Counted from the first letter of the stretch, positions 16,675 to 25,076 are shown. The stretch: 64,000 nt of DNA from DATCMH01 sp036563505 (GCA_036563505.1 DATCMH010000021.1:1-64000), one strand, 5' to 3'. The notes: generated by a model from the sequence alone, not told the origin. Numbers and translations are program-made.

Positions 16675-17352
16675 CTAACCCGGATGCGGCAGCCCGAAGG
16701 CGCGGCGCAGGAAGAGGCCGCCGTGGCGCAGGGCCGCCTGGTCGATGCCGTGCGCGACGCCGGCCGAGAGGTGCCACTCGACGGGCGTCTCCGTGGCGCC
16801 GAGCGCGTCGCAGGATAGGAAGAGCGCGTCGACGGGGATGACGTCGTCCTGGTCGCCGTGGACGAGGAGGATCGGCGGCCGGGCCTTGATCTGCGGCGCG
16901 TACGCATCCGGCCCTTTGCCTTCCTCCATCACCAGCATGCCGGAGAAGCCGACGACGGCCGCGGGCGCCGCCGCGCGGCGCAGTCCGACATGGAGCGCCA
17001 TCATCGTGCCCTGGCTGAAGCCCACGAGGGCGAGCTTGGTCGACGGGAGCCCTTGTGCCGCAAGTTCCTGGTCGAGGAAGGCATCGAGGCCCGGACCGGC
17101 ATGGTTGACGCCGCGCCAACGCTCGTGCGGGTCGCGGAAGGTCAGCGAAAACCACTGCCGCCCGCCTCCGCCCATGGCGCAGAGCTCGGGCGCGTGGGGC
17201 GCCACGAAGACGGCGTCCGGCAGCCATTGCCGCCACTGCCGCCCGATCTCGATGAGGTCGTTCCCGTCCGCGCCGTAGCCGTGCAGGAACACCACGAGCT
17301 GCTTCGCCGTGCCCGAGGCCGGCGCGAGGCGAGGGCCGTTGATGGCCGCCAT
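16675..17352 (-). CDS. Alpha/beta hydrolase (carboxylesterase/phospholipase)
   Basis: The 225-residue protein belongs to the short carboxylesterase/phospholipase (YpfH/Est) group. Its nucleophile elbow is GFSQG ('LALVGFSQGTMMALHVGL'); the acid lies in 'VHGDQDDVIP' and the His in 'SAGVAHGIDQ'. The oxyanion segment is 'LVVFLHGYGADGNDL'. No signal peptide is seen, so it is cytoplasmic. It likely cleaves small or acyl esters; the natural substrate is unknown. It is convergent with the aldolase. Confidence 0.9.
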   Translation of the reverse strand: MAAINGPRLAPASGTAKQLVVFLHGYGADGNDLIEIGRQWRQWLPDAVFVAPHAPELCAMGGGGRQWFSLTFRDPHERWRGVNHAGPGLDAFLDQELAAQGLPSTKLALVGFSQGTMMALHVGLRRAAAPAAVVGFSGMLVMEEGKGPDAYAPQIKARPPILLVHGDQDDVIPVDALFLSCDALGATETPVEWHLSAGVAHGIDQAALRHGGLFLRRAFGLPHPG

Positions 17353-17745
17353 GGATCAAGGGTCCTTGCTGATTGCGATGGCCGGCACTTGGCGGAGGGG
17401 AGGGCGGGGGTCAAGGGCTGGGGGCTGACACGGATAGATGCTGATCGGCTGGCGCCGAGCGCTGCTGACGCAGCGCCCCCTCACCCGGCCGGCTCACGCC
17501 GGCCACCCTCTCCCGCAGAGGGGAGAGGGTTACGCGCGCCACCTTCTCCCCTCCGAGGGAGAAGGTGCCCTCCGACAGGAGGGCGGATGAGGGGGGCTGG
17601 GCGTAGACCCGAGCGCTTCAGAACACCTACCCCTGTCGTTCGCGGACTCGACCCGCGAACCTCGACGTGAAGGCCCGAGTGCGAGCAACTGAGATGGCCG
17701 GGTCAAGCCCGGCCATGAGAAGGGTGGGGTGGAAAGGCCGCGCTC
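17353..17745. repeat. Intergenic repeat mosaic (393 bp)
   Basis: No gene is supported. From about 17461 the gap is filled by a C-type module (17471-17530), an A-type module with the 'ccttctcccctccgagggagaagg' hairpin (about 17541-17600), and the family-B module (17634-17720). The first 100 bp hold the promoter area of the esterase gene. Confidence 0.7.
17634..17720 (+). repeat. Two-hairpin repeat (family B), copy 3
   Basis: TTCGCGGa/CCCGCGAA and ATGGCCGGG/CCCGGCCAT stems in the same order and spacing as the copies at 201-288 and 23423-23508. Flanking bases ('gctgggcgtagacccgagc') also match the 23.4-kb copy, so the repeating unit is longer than the two hairpins. Confidence 0.8.
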
Positions 17746-18384
17746 TCACCCCACCACCCCCTCGCGCTGTTTCGCGATGCGGTAATAGGCCCACAACACT
17801 TTGGCGGCCGCCCCACGCCAGGGGCGCCAGCGCTCGGCCATCCCTTCCAGCGCCTTCGCCGTCGGGCGGGCGTCGAGCGCGTAAGCGAGGCGGGCGGCCT
17901 CTTGCACCGCGAGGTCGCCTGCCGGAAAAGCGTCTGGATGGCCGAGGCAGAACAACAGGTAGATGTCCGCCGTCCAGGGTCCGATGCCCTTGACGGCGGT
18001 GAGCGCCGCATGGGCCTCGTCGGCCGGCCGGTCGGCGAGCGCGTCGAGCGCCAGCGTTCCGCTGACAATCGCCTCGGAGAGCGCCCGCAAGGTCCGGATC
18101 TTCGGTGCCGAGAGCCCGGCGCTCTTCAGGAGCGCGGCGTCCGCCCCCGCGACGGTCTCGGCGGTCACGGACCCGAGGCGCGCCTGCACCCGCGCCCAGA
18201 TCGCGGCGGCGCTCGCCACGGAGACTTGCTGACCCACCACGATCCACGCCAGAGCCGCGAAACCGGGCTCGCGCTTGCGCAGGGCCGGGCGGGCGCCCTG
18301 CGCGACGAGGCGCCCCATCACGGGATCGGCCGCCCCGAGCTCCGCGAGCGCCCGCTCCATCGCCGCGTCCGAGTCGAGCCTCAT
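17746..18384 (-). CDS. DNA-3-methyladenine glycosylase (AlkA-like, HhH-GPD)
   Basis: A 212-residue HhH-GPD glycosylase that removes alkylated bases in base-excision repair. The hairpin is 'VKGIGPWTADIYLLFCLG' and the catalytic Asp lies in 'FPAGDLAVQEAARL'. The ATG at 18384 has a strong AAGGAGG seven bases upstream on the reverse strand, so the longer frame to 18561 is rejected. The ATG overlaps the start codon of gluQ on the other strand at the palindrome CATG, so each gene's promoter must lie within the other gene. Confidence 0.92.
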   Translation of the reverse strand: MRLDSDAAMERALAELGAADPVMGRLVAQGARPALRKREPGFAALAWIVVGQQVSVASAAAIWARVQARLGSVTAETVAGADAALLKSAGLSAPKIRTLRALSEAIVSGTLALDALADRPADEAHAALTAVKGIGPWTADIYLLFCLGHPDAFPAGDLAVQEAARLAYALDARPTAKALEGMAERWRPWRGAAAKVLWAYYRIAKQREGVVG

Positions 18385-19321
18385 GCAGCGCCCTCCTTCC
18401 GGACGCGGTGATCGGCGATCGCCGGCACCGACGCAACCGGCCCTCCGCTTCGCCCCGAGCCCGAACGGGCACCTCCATCTCGGGCACGCCGCCTCGGCGC
18501 TGCTCAACGCGACGCTGGCCGCGCGGCTCAACGGCTGTTTCCTGCTCCGGATCGAGGACATCGACCTCGCCCGCTGCCGCCCCGTATTCGTGGACGCGAT
18601 CGTCGAGGACCTCGCCTGGCTCGGTCTCGCCTGGGAGGAGCCGGTGCGGCGCCAATCCGAGCGCTTTCCCGCCTACCGCGCCGCGGCCGAGCCCCTCGTC
18701 GCGCAAAATCTTCTCTATCCCTGCTTCTGTAGCCGGACCGACATCGCCCGCGCCGTTGCCGAGGAGGAAGCCCGCACTGGCCGAACAGCCCCACGCGACC
18801 CGGATGGGGCGCCACTCTACCCGGGCACCTGCCGAGGCTTCTCGCCGGCCGAAGCCCGCGCGCGGCTGGCGCGGGAGCCACACGCCTGGCGCCTCGACGG
18901 CGCCGGCGCCCGCGCGGCAGCCGGGCCCAGCTTGGCCTATGCGCGCTTCACGATCGACGGCGCGGAAGAGGCCGTGCCGGCCTCCCCCGAGCGCTGGGGG
19001 GACGCCGTGATCCTGCGCAAGGAGGTGCCGGCGAGCTACCATCTCGCGGTCGTCGTCGACGATGCCGATCAGGGGATCACCCACGTCGTGCGCGGCGCCG
19101 ATCTCGAAGCGGCGACGGACCTCCACGTCCTGCTCCAGCGCCTCATGAGGCTGCCGACGCCGCGCTACCACCACCACCCCCTTATCCGTGACGAGGCCGG
19201 CGCCAAGCTCGCGAAAAGCGCGGGATCGCCGTCGCTGCGCTCCCTGCGGGAGGCCGGGATCGGGCCGGACGAGGTGTGGGCCCGCGTCGCGGCGGCGCTC
19301 GGCGTGACGCTCCTCGCCTGA
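18383..19321 (+). CDS. gluQ: Glutamyl-Q tRNA(Asp) synthetase
   Basis: GluQRS attaches glutamate to queuosine at position 34 of tRNA-Asp. The 312-residue protein is a GluRS catalytic core without an anticodon-binding domain: 'RFAPSPNGHLHLGHAASAL' (HIGH), the zinc site CFC...YPGTC, 'YHLAVVVDDADQGITHVVRG', and KLAKS as the KMSKS equivalent. No other start codon lies between 18383 and the catalytic motif, so ATG 18383 is firm even though no ribosome site is seen. It functionally joins queC and its transporter at 5-6 kb. Confidence 0.94.
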   Translation: MQRPPSGRGDRRSPAPTQPALRFAPSPNGHLHLGHAASALLNATLAARLNGCFLLRIEDIDLARCRPVFVDAIVEDLAWLGLAWEEPVRRQSERFPAYRAAAEPLVAQNLLYPCFCSRTDIARAVAEEEARTGRTAPRDPDGAPLYPGTCRGFSPAEARARLAREPHAWRLDGAGARAAAGPSLAYARFTIDGAEEAVPASPERWGDAVILRKEVPASYHLAVVVDDADQGITHVVRGADLEAATDLHVLLQRLMRLPTPRYHHHPLIRDEAGAKLAKSAGSPSLRSLREAGIGPDEVWARVAAALGVTLLA

Positions 19322-19367
19322 GGCGCGTTCAGGCAAGCCGCCCCAGCGCGAGCCGGCCGGCGGCGCC

Positions 19368-19383
19368 GTTAACCGCATCTTAA
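19368..19383 (-). promoter_or_regulatory. CtrA-type binding site (TTAA-N7-TTAAC)
   Basis: The reverse strand reads TTAAGATGCGGTTAAC, a full match to the CtrA consensus TTAA-N7-TTAAC. It lies 80 bp before the start of the 52-residue membrane protein gene at 19464. TTAA is rare in this high-GC sequence. Regulation by CtrA, the alphaproteobacterial cell-cycle regulator, is inferred. Confidence 0.6.
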
Positions 19384-19463
19384 GGATCCCGGCGCCGGCC
19401 GTTGAGGGCCCGGCGTTGTGGCCATAGAGGTGATCACACAGATCCGGTCGGAGGTTGCGGACC

Positions 19464-19622
19464 ATGACGACAGGCTTGGACACCGTCGAGACGCAGCAGA
19501 CGAGGCCGGAGCGGCCGCGGGCCAACTGGCTCGATGTGCTGACCTTCGTCTCCTACGGATCGGCCCTGCTCACCTCCGCCGTGTGGACGACGGTGGCGCT
19601 GCTGCAGGCGTTCCACAGCTGA
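19464..19622 (+). CDS. Small single-pass membrane protein, 52 aa
   Basis: A short frame with a good ribosome site GGAGG nine bases before the ATG. The product has a charged, Gln/Arg-rich N-terminus (about 1-22) and one hydrophobic helix at about 23-49 ('LDVLTFVSYGSALLTSAVWT' then TVALLQAF). I do not recognise a family. The perfect CtrA-type box upstream suggests a cell-cycle or motility-linked role, which is inference. It lies between gluQ and the convergent dadA. Confidence 0.6.
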   Translation: MTTGLDTVETQQTRPERPRANWLDVLTFVSYGSALLTSAVWTTVALLQAFHS

Positions 19623-19677
19623 GGCGAATCCGAGTTCCCGCGATGCCGGGCCGCGGCCCTGATCCGGCCGCGACGCC

Positions 19678-20940
19678 TCAGGCGTAGCGCGCGATGGTCA
19701 GCCCGGCGACGTCGATCTCAGGGCGCGCGCCGGTCACGAGATCGGCAACGATCTTGGCCGAGCCTAAGCTCATCGCCCACCCCGTCGAGCCGTGGCCGAG
19801 GTTGAGAAAGAGGCCCGGCACGGCGGTCGGACCAAGGATCGGCGGGCCATCCGGCGTCATCGGCCGGGCGCCGACCCAAGGGGTAATGGTCCCCGTGTCG
19901 ACGCCGCGCGGAAACCAGTCCCGCACAACCTTGAGCAAGGTCTCGACGGGTTTCTGGCGCGGCGTGAGCGCGCGGGAACCGAGCTCCGCCGTTCCCGCTA
20001 CCCGCACCCGGTCGCCCAGGCGCGTGATCGCGACCTTGTAGGCCTCGTCCATGAGGGCGGCCCGCGGCGCCGCCGCGTCGTCCCGCACGGGCAAGGTGAT
20101 GGAGTAGCCCTTCACCGGGTAGATCGGCACGTCGATGCCGAGGGGGGCGAGAAGGGCCGCGCTCTCGGGCCCGAGCGCCACGACGACCGCGTCGCAGGCG
20201 AGGATTTCGGGGCCGTCCGGCCCGGCGAGGCGCAAGCCCGTGATGCGTCCGCCCTCGAGTGTAAGGCTCGTGACGACCGTCCCGAAGCGGGTCGCGATGC
20301 CGGCTTGTCGGAAGCGGTGGCTCAAGGCCCGAGCGAAGGCGGCGCAGTCTCCGGCCTCGTCCTCAGGCAGGTGGAGCCCGCCGACGGGCCGAGCCGCGGC
20401 GCCCGCGAGCCCCGGCTCGATGTCCAGGCACGTCGCCGGATCGACGAGGCGATGCGGCACGCCGAGTTCGCGCAGCAACCCCAGCGCGGGCTCGGCCAGG
20501 GCCCGCTCCTTCTCCGTGCGGAAAAGCTGCAGGTAGCCCTCGCTACGGTCGTAGGCAATGCCGAGCTCGTCGCGCGCCGCCCGCAGGCGCTCGCGGGAGT
20601 AGAAGGCGAGCCGCTGCATGCGCGGCTTGTTGATCCGGAAGCGCTCCGCCGCGCACTCGCCGAGCCAGCGCGCGATCCAGCGCCAGAGCGCTGGATCGAG
20701 GTTCGGCCGGAAGACCACGGGACCCGTCGGCGCGAGCAGGGTGCGCAAGACTTTGCTCGGCATGCCCGGCGCGGCCCAGGGCGTGACGTAGCCGGGTGCC
20801 ACGACGCCCGCGTTGCCGGCGCTGGTCTCGAGCGCCACGCCCTCGCGGCGCTCAACGAGGGTCACCTCGGCCCCTGCCCGCGCCAGCTCATGGGCGGTGG
20901 TGACGCCGATGATTCCGGCCCCGAGCACGGCGACGCGCAT
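19678..20940 (-). CDS. dadA: D-amino-acid dehydrogenase
   Basis: The 420-residue flavoprotein oxidatively deaminates D-amino acids (classically D-alanine) to 2-oxo acids, passing electrons to the respiratory chain at the inner membrane. The N-terminal FAD motif is 'VAVLGAGIIGVTTAHELA', followed by 'ETSAGNAGVVAPGYVTPWAAPGMP', typical of DadA. The C-terminal 'FLNLGHGSTGWAMSLGSAKIVADL' is the second FAD contact. No alr/dadX racemase adjoins. The neighbouring catabolic genes fit amino-acid use. Confidence 0.92.
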   Translation of the reverse strand: MRVAVLGAGIIGVTTAHELARAGAEVTLVERREGVALETSAGNAGVVAPGYVTPWAAPGMPSKVLRTLLAPTGPVVFRPNLDPALWRWIARWLGECAAERFRINKPRMQRLAFYSRERLRAARDELGIAYDRSEGYLQLFRTEKERALAEPALGLLRELGVPHRLVDPATCLDIEPGLAGAAARPVGGLHLPEDEAGDCAAFARALSHRFRQAGIATRFGTVVTSLTLEGGRITGLRLAGPDGPEILACDAVVVALGPESAALLAPLGIDVPIYPVKGYSITLPVRDDAAAPRAALMDEAYKVAITRLGDRVRVAGTAELGSRALTPRQKPVETLLKVVRDWFPRGVDTGTITPWVGARPMTPDGPPILGPTAVPGLFLNLGHGSTGWAMSLGSAKIVADLVTGARPEIDVAGLTIARYA

Positions 20941-21084
20941 GCTGATCCCTCACGCTCCTGCGGCGAACGCCTCCTCCATAGCGGGCCCGGTGGCGGCGCG
21001 ACAGGTCCGGCCTCTTCCCTTCCGGGCCGGGGACGACCATGATCCGCCCGCCCACCGACAAGAGCGGGTTCGACGAGGAAACGC

Positions 21085-21969
21085 ATGATCAAACCCTTGA
21101 GGCGCCGCAGCTTCGCGGCGCTCTGCGCCGATCCCGAGCCCCTGCTGCTGCCTTGCGCCCATGATGCGCTCTCGGCCCGGCTGATCGAGCGGGCGGGGTT
21201 CAAGGCCTATTCCGTCGGCGGCTTCTCGCTGGTGGGCTCGCGCTACGGGTTGCCGGATGTCGGGCTCGTGGGTCTCGGCGAGATGTCGGCCGGCATCCGC
21301 GACATTTCGAGCGCGACGGACCTCCCCGTGATGGTGGACGGGGATCACGGCTACGGCGACGCCAAGAACGTCGCGCGCACCATCCGCACCTACGAGGGCA
21401 TGGGAGCGGCCGCGATCTTCATCGAGGACCAGGTCGCGCCCAAGCGCTGCGGCCACATGGCGGGCAAGGACGTCGTGCCACCCGCCATCATGGAAGAGAA
21501 GATCCGCGCCGCCAGCGCCGCGCGCCAGAACGCGGACACCTTCCTCCTCGCCCGCACCGATGCCCGAGCGATCCACGGCCTCGACGATGCGATGCGCCGG
21601 GCCGAGCGCTACCTGAAAGCCGGCGCCGACGGCATCTTCATCGAGGCGCCCGAGAGCCTCGAGGAAATGGAGCGGATCGGCCGCGCCTTCCAGGGCGTGC
21701 CCCAGCTCGCCAACATGCTGGAGGACGGGCGCACGCCGCTCCTGCCGCCGGCCGACCTCAAGGCCATGGGCTTCGCCATGATCGCCTATCCGACGACGCT
21801 GATCTTCCGCGTCGTGCGCACGGTGGAGAAGGCCCTTGCCGACCTTGCCGCAGGGACACTCTCGCTGCCCGGCGAGGGCGTGGACTTCGCGACCTTTAAG
21901 GCGATCACCGGCTTCGAGGATTGGGCGCATTGGGAAAAGGTCGGCGCCGGACGCAGCGACGCGGCCTGA
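21085..21969 (+). CDS. Isocitrate lyase/PEP mutase family protein
   Basis: A 294-residue TIM-barrel enzyme of the ICL/PEPM superfamily, related to 2-methylisocitrate lyase, carboxyvinyl-carboxyphosphonate phosphorylmutase and oxaloacetate decarboxylase. The signature 'EDQVAPKRCGHMAGKDVV' carries the catalytic Cys, and 'VMVDGDHGYGDAKNVARTI' the Mg-binding Asp pair. It forms or breaks a C-C or P-C bond of a pyruvate-like substrate; which one cannot be said. It directly precedes a solute-binding protein gene, 26 bp downstream. Confidence 0.88.
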   Translation: MIKPLRRRSFAALCADPEPLLLPCAHDALSARLIERAGFKAYSVGGFSLVGSRYGLPDVGLVGLGEMSAGIRDISSATDLPVMVDGDHGYGDAKNVARTIRTYEGMGAAAIFIEDQVAPKRCGHMAGKDVVPPAIMEEKIRAASAARQNADTFLLARTDARAIHGLDDAMRRAERYLKAGADGIFIEAPESLEEMERIGRAFQGVPQLANMLEDGRTPLLPPADLKAMGFAMIAYPTTLIFRVVRTVEKALADLAAGTLSLPGEGVDFATFKAITGFEDWAHWEKVGAGRSDAA

Positions 21970-21995
21970 GGGCTGTCATCAGGAGGGAGGACGCC

Positions 21996-23015
21996 ATGTC
22001 GATCACGAAACGCTGGTTCGTCGCCGGACTCGCCGCCCTGTTGGCCGGCCCGGCCTTCGCGGCCGCGCCCGAGAAGCTGAAAGTCACCCTGGGCGTCGGC
22101 GGCAAGCCGGTCCTCTACTACCTGCCCCTCACGATCGCGGAGCGCAAAGGCTTCTTCAAGGACGAGGGCCTCGAGGTCGAGATCAACGATTTCGCGGGCG
22201 GCGCCAAGGCGTTGCAGGCGCTGATCGGCGGCTCGGTCGACGTGGTGACGGGGGCCTACGAGCACACGATCCGCATGCAGGCCAAGGGCCAGGACATCCG
22301 GGCCGTCGCGGAGCTCGGGCGCTTCCCAGGGATCGTCGTCGGCGTTCGCAAGGAGAAGGCGGGGCAGATCAAATCCGTCGCCGACCTGAAAGGGGCCAAG
22401 GTCGGCGTCTCCGCGCCGGGCTCGTCCACCGCGCTCACCCTGCAATACGCGCTCGTGAAGGCCGGCCTCAAAGCCTCCGACGTGGCGCTCATCGGCGTCG
22501 GCGCGGGGGCGGGCGCGGTCGCCGCCATGCAGCGCGGCGAGATCGACGCCATGTCGAATGCCGAGCCGATCATCTCCAAGGTCGAGCAGGACGGCCTCTT
22601 CGTCCCCCTCGTCGACACGCGCACCGAGGCCGGCACGCGGGCGCTCTTCGGCGGCTCGAACCCGGCGGCCTCGCTCTACATGCCGGGAAGCTTCATCGAG
22701 AAGAACCCGGAGACGGTGCAGCGGCTCGTCAACGCCTTCGTGAAAACCCTTGCCTGGATGGAGAAGGCGACGCCCGAGGACATCGCGGCGGTGGTTCCGC
22801 CGGAATATCATCTGGGCGACAAGGCGCTCTACCTGCGCGCCGTTGCGGCCTCCAAGGACAGCTACTCGCGCAGCGGCATCGTCGCGCCGGAGGGCATGCG
22901 CAGCGTGCTTGAGATGCTTCGCACCCTCGACCCGGAGATCAAGGAAGCGTCCGTCGATCTGAACCGCACCTTCGACGACCGCTTCGTGAAGCGGGCGACC
23001 GCGGCCGGGAACTGA
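21996..23015 (+). CDS. Periplasmic solute-binding protein (NMT1/SsuA-like)
   Basis: The 339-residue product starts with a Sec signal peptide (MSITKRWFVAGLAALLAGPA, cleavage after AFA) and matches the NMT1/THI5/SsuA family: 'YYLPLTIAERKGFFKDEGLEVEINDFAGG' and 'GAKVGVSAPGSSTALTLQYALVKAG'. Such proteins feed ABC importers for thiamine precursors, sulfonates or aromatic acids. No permease or ATPase gene is adjacent, so it is an orphan here. The ribosome site is AGGAGGGAGG. A longer upstream frame is rejected for lack of a signal peptide at its start. Confidence 0.9.
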   Translation: MSITKRWFVAGLAALLAGPAFAAAPEKLKVTLGVGGKPVLYYLPLTIAERKGFFKDEGLEVEINDFAGGAKALQALIGGSVDVVTGAYEHTIRMQAKGQDIRAVAELGRFPGIVVGVRKEKAGQIKSVADLKGAKVGVSAPGSSTALTLQYALVKAGLKASDVALIGVGAGAGAVAAMQRGEIDAMSNAEPIISKVEQDGLFVPLVDTRTEAGTRALFGGSNPAASLYMPGSFIEKNPETVQRLVNAFVKTLAWMEKATPEDIAAVVPPEYHLGDKALYLRAVAASKDSYSRSGIVAPEGMRSVLEMLRTLDPEIKEASVDLNRTFDDRFVKRATAAGN

Positions 23016-23026
23016 GGGTTTCAGCG

Positions 23027-23323
23027 ATGCTTGATCGCCTCAAGGCGCTGCTGGGCCTCGGCAGGGGCTCCTCGACCGCGGCCCCCACCGACGATCGGCA
23101 CGGGGAGGCTGTCGAGCACGACGGCTATCGCATCCAAGCCACGCCTTACCCGGCGAAGGGCGGCTTCCAGACCGCGGGCGTGATCGCGGATCCCGAGACC
23201 GGCCGCGAGCATCGCTTCGTGCGCGCCGAAACGCATCCGACCAAGGACGAGGCGGCGGCCTTCGCCGTCGCCAAGGCGAAGCAGATCATCCGCGAGCGGG
23301 GAAAGCGCTTGTTCGAGGGGTGA
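23027..23323 (+). CDS. HlyU-family protein
   Basis: A 98-residue protein with the HlyU core: 'EHDGYRIQATPYPAKGGFQTAGVI' and 'HRFVRAETHPTKDEAAAFAVAKAKQIIRERGKRLF'. The family name comes from a Vibrio haemolysin regulator annotation, but these small alphaproteobacterial proteins have no established function. It is 11 bp after the solute-binding protein gene and probably co-transcribed with it. A family-A repeat follows its stop directly and may act as the transcript end. Confidence 0.85.
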   Translation: MLDRLKALLGLGRGSSTAAPTDDRHGEAVEHDGYRIQATPYPAKGGFQTAGVIADPETGREHRFVRAETHPTKDEAAAFAVAKAKQIIRERGKRLFEG

Positions 23324-23422
23324 GGGGCCTTCCTTCTCCCCTCGCGGGAGAAGGTGCCCGGCGTGAGCCGGGCAGATGAGGGGGTGCTGGGCTTGGACCC
23401 ATGCGGGTCAGAACGCCCCCAC

Positions 23423-23508
23423 TGTCGTTCGCGGGCTTGACCCGCGAACCTCGGCGCGAAGGCCCGAGATCTCGAACCGAGATGGCCGGGTCGAGCCCGG
23501 CCATGACA
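23423..23508 (+). repeat. Two-hairpin repeat (family B), copy 4
   Basis: TTCGCGGG/CCCGCGAA and ATGGCCGGG/CCCGGCCAT stems separated by a 30-nt spacer containing 'gcgaaggcccgag', which is also present in the 17.6-kb copy. Confidence 0.8.
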
Positions 23509-23560
23509 GGGGTGGGGCGGAGAGGTGGCGATCGGCCTCTCGGCCGGGCGCGCGTGCCGC

Positions 23561-23620
23561 GCGCACCCCCCTCCCGACCCCGCTTCGCGGGGCCACCCTT
23601 TCCCGCAAGGGGAGAGGGGA
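23561..23620 (+). repeat. C-type repeat
   Basis: A 60-bp module reading 'gcgcacccccctcccgaccc', a CCCCGCttcGCGGGG hairpin, then 'ccaccctttcccgcaagggg' and 'agagggg'. It is the forward-orientation relative of the module at 13784-13848 and of the 3' half of the uvrC insert. Confidence 0.7.
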
Positions 23621-23634
23621 TGACGCGGGCGGGA

Positions 23635-25056
23635 TCAGGCGGTCTCGAGGCCCGCCGGGGCGCGACTTCCGGTCGGCACTCCCTTCTCACCCAAATCCCA
23701 GTACAGCCCCGCCATCATCGCCAAGCCTTCGCGGGCGATCGCGACGGGCAGGTGTTCGTTCGGGGCGTGCTGGGAGCAGCCGGGATAGGAGTGCGGCACC
23801 CAAACGGTCGGCAGCCCGAGGATGTCCGAGAAGACGTCGTTCGGCAGCGATCCGCCGAGGTTGGGCAGGACCGCGGGGTTCTTGCCCGTCGATGCGGCGA
23901 TGGAGGCCACGGCCCAGCGGACCCAGGGGTGGTCGGGGTCGAGGCGGGTCGCCGGGAACACCTCGTCCCGGGCCGGCGCGACTTGGACGTAGGCGAAGCC
24001 CTGCCGGTCGAGGTGGCGGCGGATGGCCGGCAGGATGTTGTCCATGTCGATGCCGACCACGAAGCGCAGCTGGCAGCGCGCCCAGGCCCGGGGCGGGATG
24101 GCGTTGACCGGCGTCGCCGGCGTGCCGCACTCGTAGGCCAGGACCTCGAGGGCGCACCAGCCGAACACCTTCTCAGGGCCCGTCAGGCCCGGCTCGCCCC
24201 AGGTCGGATCGATGACCGGCGCGCCCGGGCGCGTCTCGAGCTCGCAATCGGCGAGCGCCCGGCGCACGGAGGCGGGCACCTCGGGGGGCACCAGGTCCGG
24301 CACCCGGATCTGCCCCGTCGGGCCGACGAGAGAGGCCAGCGCATGGGCGAGCTGGATGCCGGGGTTCGAGAGGAGCCCGCCCCAGTTCCCGGAATGGTGG
24401 CCGCCCTCGCGGGCGTCGATCCAGAGGTCGAAGGAGGCGCCGCCGCGGGCGCCGAGGAAGACGGTCGGCCGCTCCTGGTTCAGACGCGGCCCGTCCGAGG
24501 CGAGGAGCACGTCGGCCGCCAAGAGCTCGCGGTGGGCAAAGAAGAGGTCGCGCAAGCCCGGCGAGCCCACCTCCTCGCCCATCTCGATGACCCATTTGGC
24601 GTTGAAGCCGAGCTTGCCGCGGGTCCGGAGCACCGCGTCGAGGGCCGCGAGGTGGATCGCGTGCTGGCCCTTGTTGTCGACGACCCCGCGGCCGTACCAG
24701 CGGTCGCCGCGCTCGGTCAGCGTCCAGGGCGAGAGGCCGGGCTCCCAGGAGGCGTCGAGGCCGCGGATCACGTCGCCGTGGCCGTAGCCCAGCGCGGTGA
24801 CCCCCTCCGGATCCTCGATGCGCTCGGCGTAGAGAACGGGACCCCCGGCGCGATCCCGTTCGCCGAGGCGCCGGCAGGCGAATCCGAGGCGCTCGAAGGC
24901 GGGCTGCATCTCTTCGTCGAGGTAGCGCTCGAGATCACCCGCCCGGGCCGGGTTCTGGCTCTCCGTCGGGATCGCGACCCGGCGGGCGAGCTCGGCTCTG
25001 AAGGCGCCGGACGTGAAGTGGTCGAGGGCGCGGGCGATCGCGGCGTCGCGGGACAT
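23635..25056 (-). CDS. M20-family metallopeptidase
   Basis: A 473-residue zinc peptidase or amidase of the ArgE/DapE/carboxypeptidase G2/CNDP group. Zinc ligands are visible in 'LGYGHGDVI' (His), 'WYGRGVVDNKGQ' (bridging Asp), 'VIEMGEEVGSPG' (general-base Glu pair), 'LLASDGPR' (Asp), and 'SQHAPNEH' (His). The dimerisation lid (about 200-330) is present. It is last in a leftward cluster with a HAD phosphatase, a racemase and a TRAP importer, suggesting it processes an imported amide, dipeptide or N-acyl/N-carbamoyl amino acid. Confidence 0.92.
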   Translation of the reverse strand: MSRDAAIARALDHFTSGAFRAELARRVAIPTESQNPARAGDLERYLDEEMQPAFERLGFACRRLGERDRAGGPVLYAERIEDPEGVTALGYGHGDVIRGLDASWEPGLSPWTLTERGDRWYGRGVVDNKGQHAIHLAALDAVLRTRGKLGFNAKWVIEMGEEVGSPGLRDLFFAHRELLAADVLLASDGPRLNQERPTVFLGARGGASFDLWIDAREGGHHSGNWGGLLSNPGIQLAHALASLVGPTGQIRVPDLVPPEVPASVRRALADCELETRPGAPVIDPTWGEPGLTGPEKVFGWCALEVLAYECGTPATPVNAIPPRAWARCQLRFVVGIDMDNILPAIRRHLDRQGFAYVQVAPARDEVFPATRLDPDHPWVRWAVASIAASTGKNPAVLPNLGGSLPNDVFSDILGLPTVWVPHSYPGCSQHAPNEHLPVAIAREGLAMMAGLYWDLGEKGVPTGSRAPAGLETA

Positions 25057-25076
25057 GGCGGGGTTCCGATTCGAGG

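Larger units (their letters stand above)
23324..23634. repeat. Intergenic repeat mosaic (311 bp)
   Basis: No gene is supported. The clearest mosaic in the window: an A-type module ('ccttctcccctcgcgggagaagg', then a GCCCGGC/GCCGGGC stem and 'gatgagggggtgctggg') at about 23331-23392, the family-B module at 23423-23508, and a C-type module at 23561-23620. It separates the convergent HlyU and M20 peptidase genes. Confidence 0.8.
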
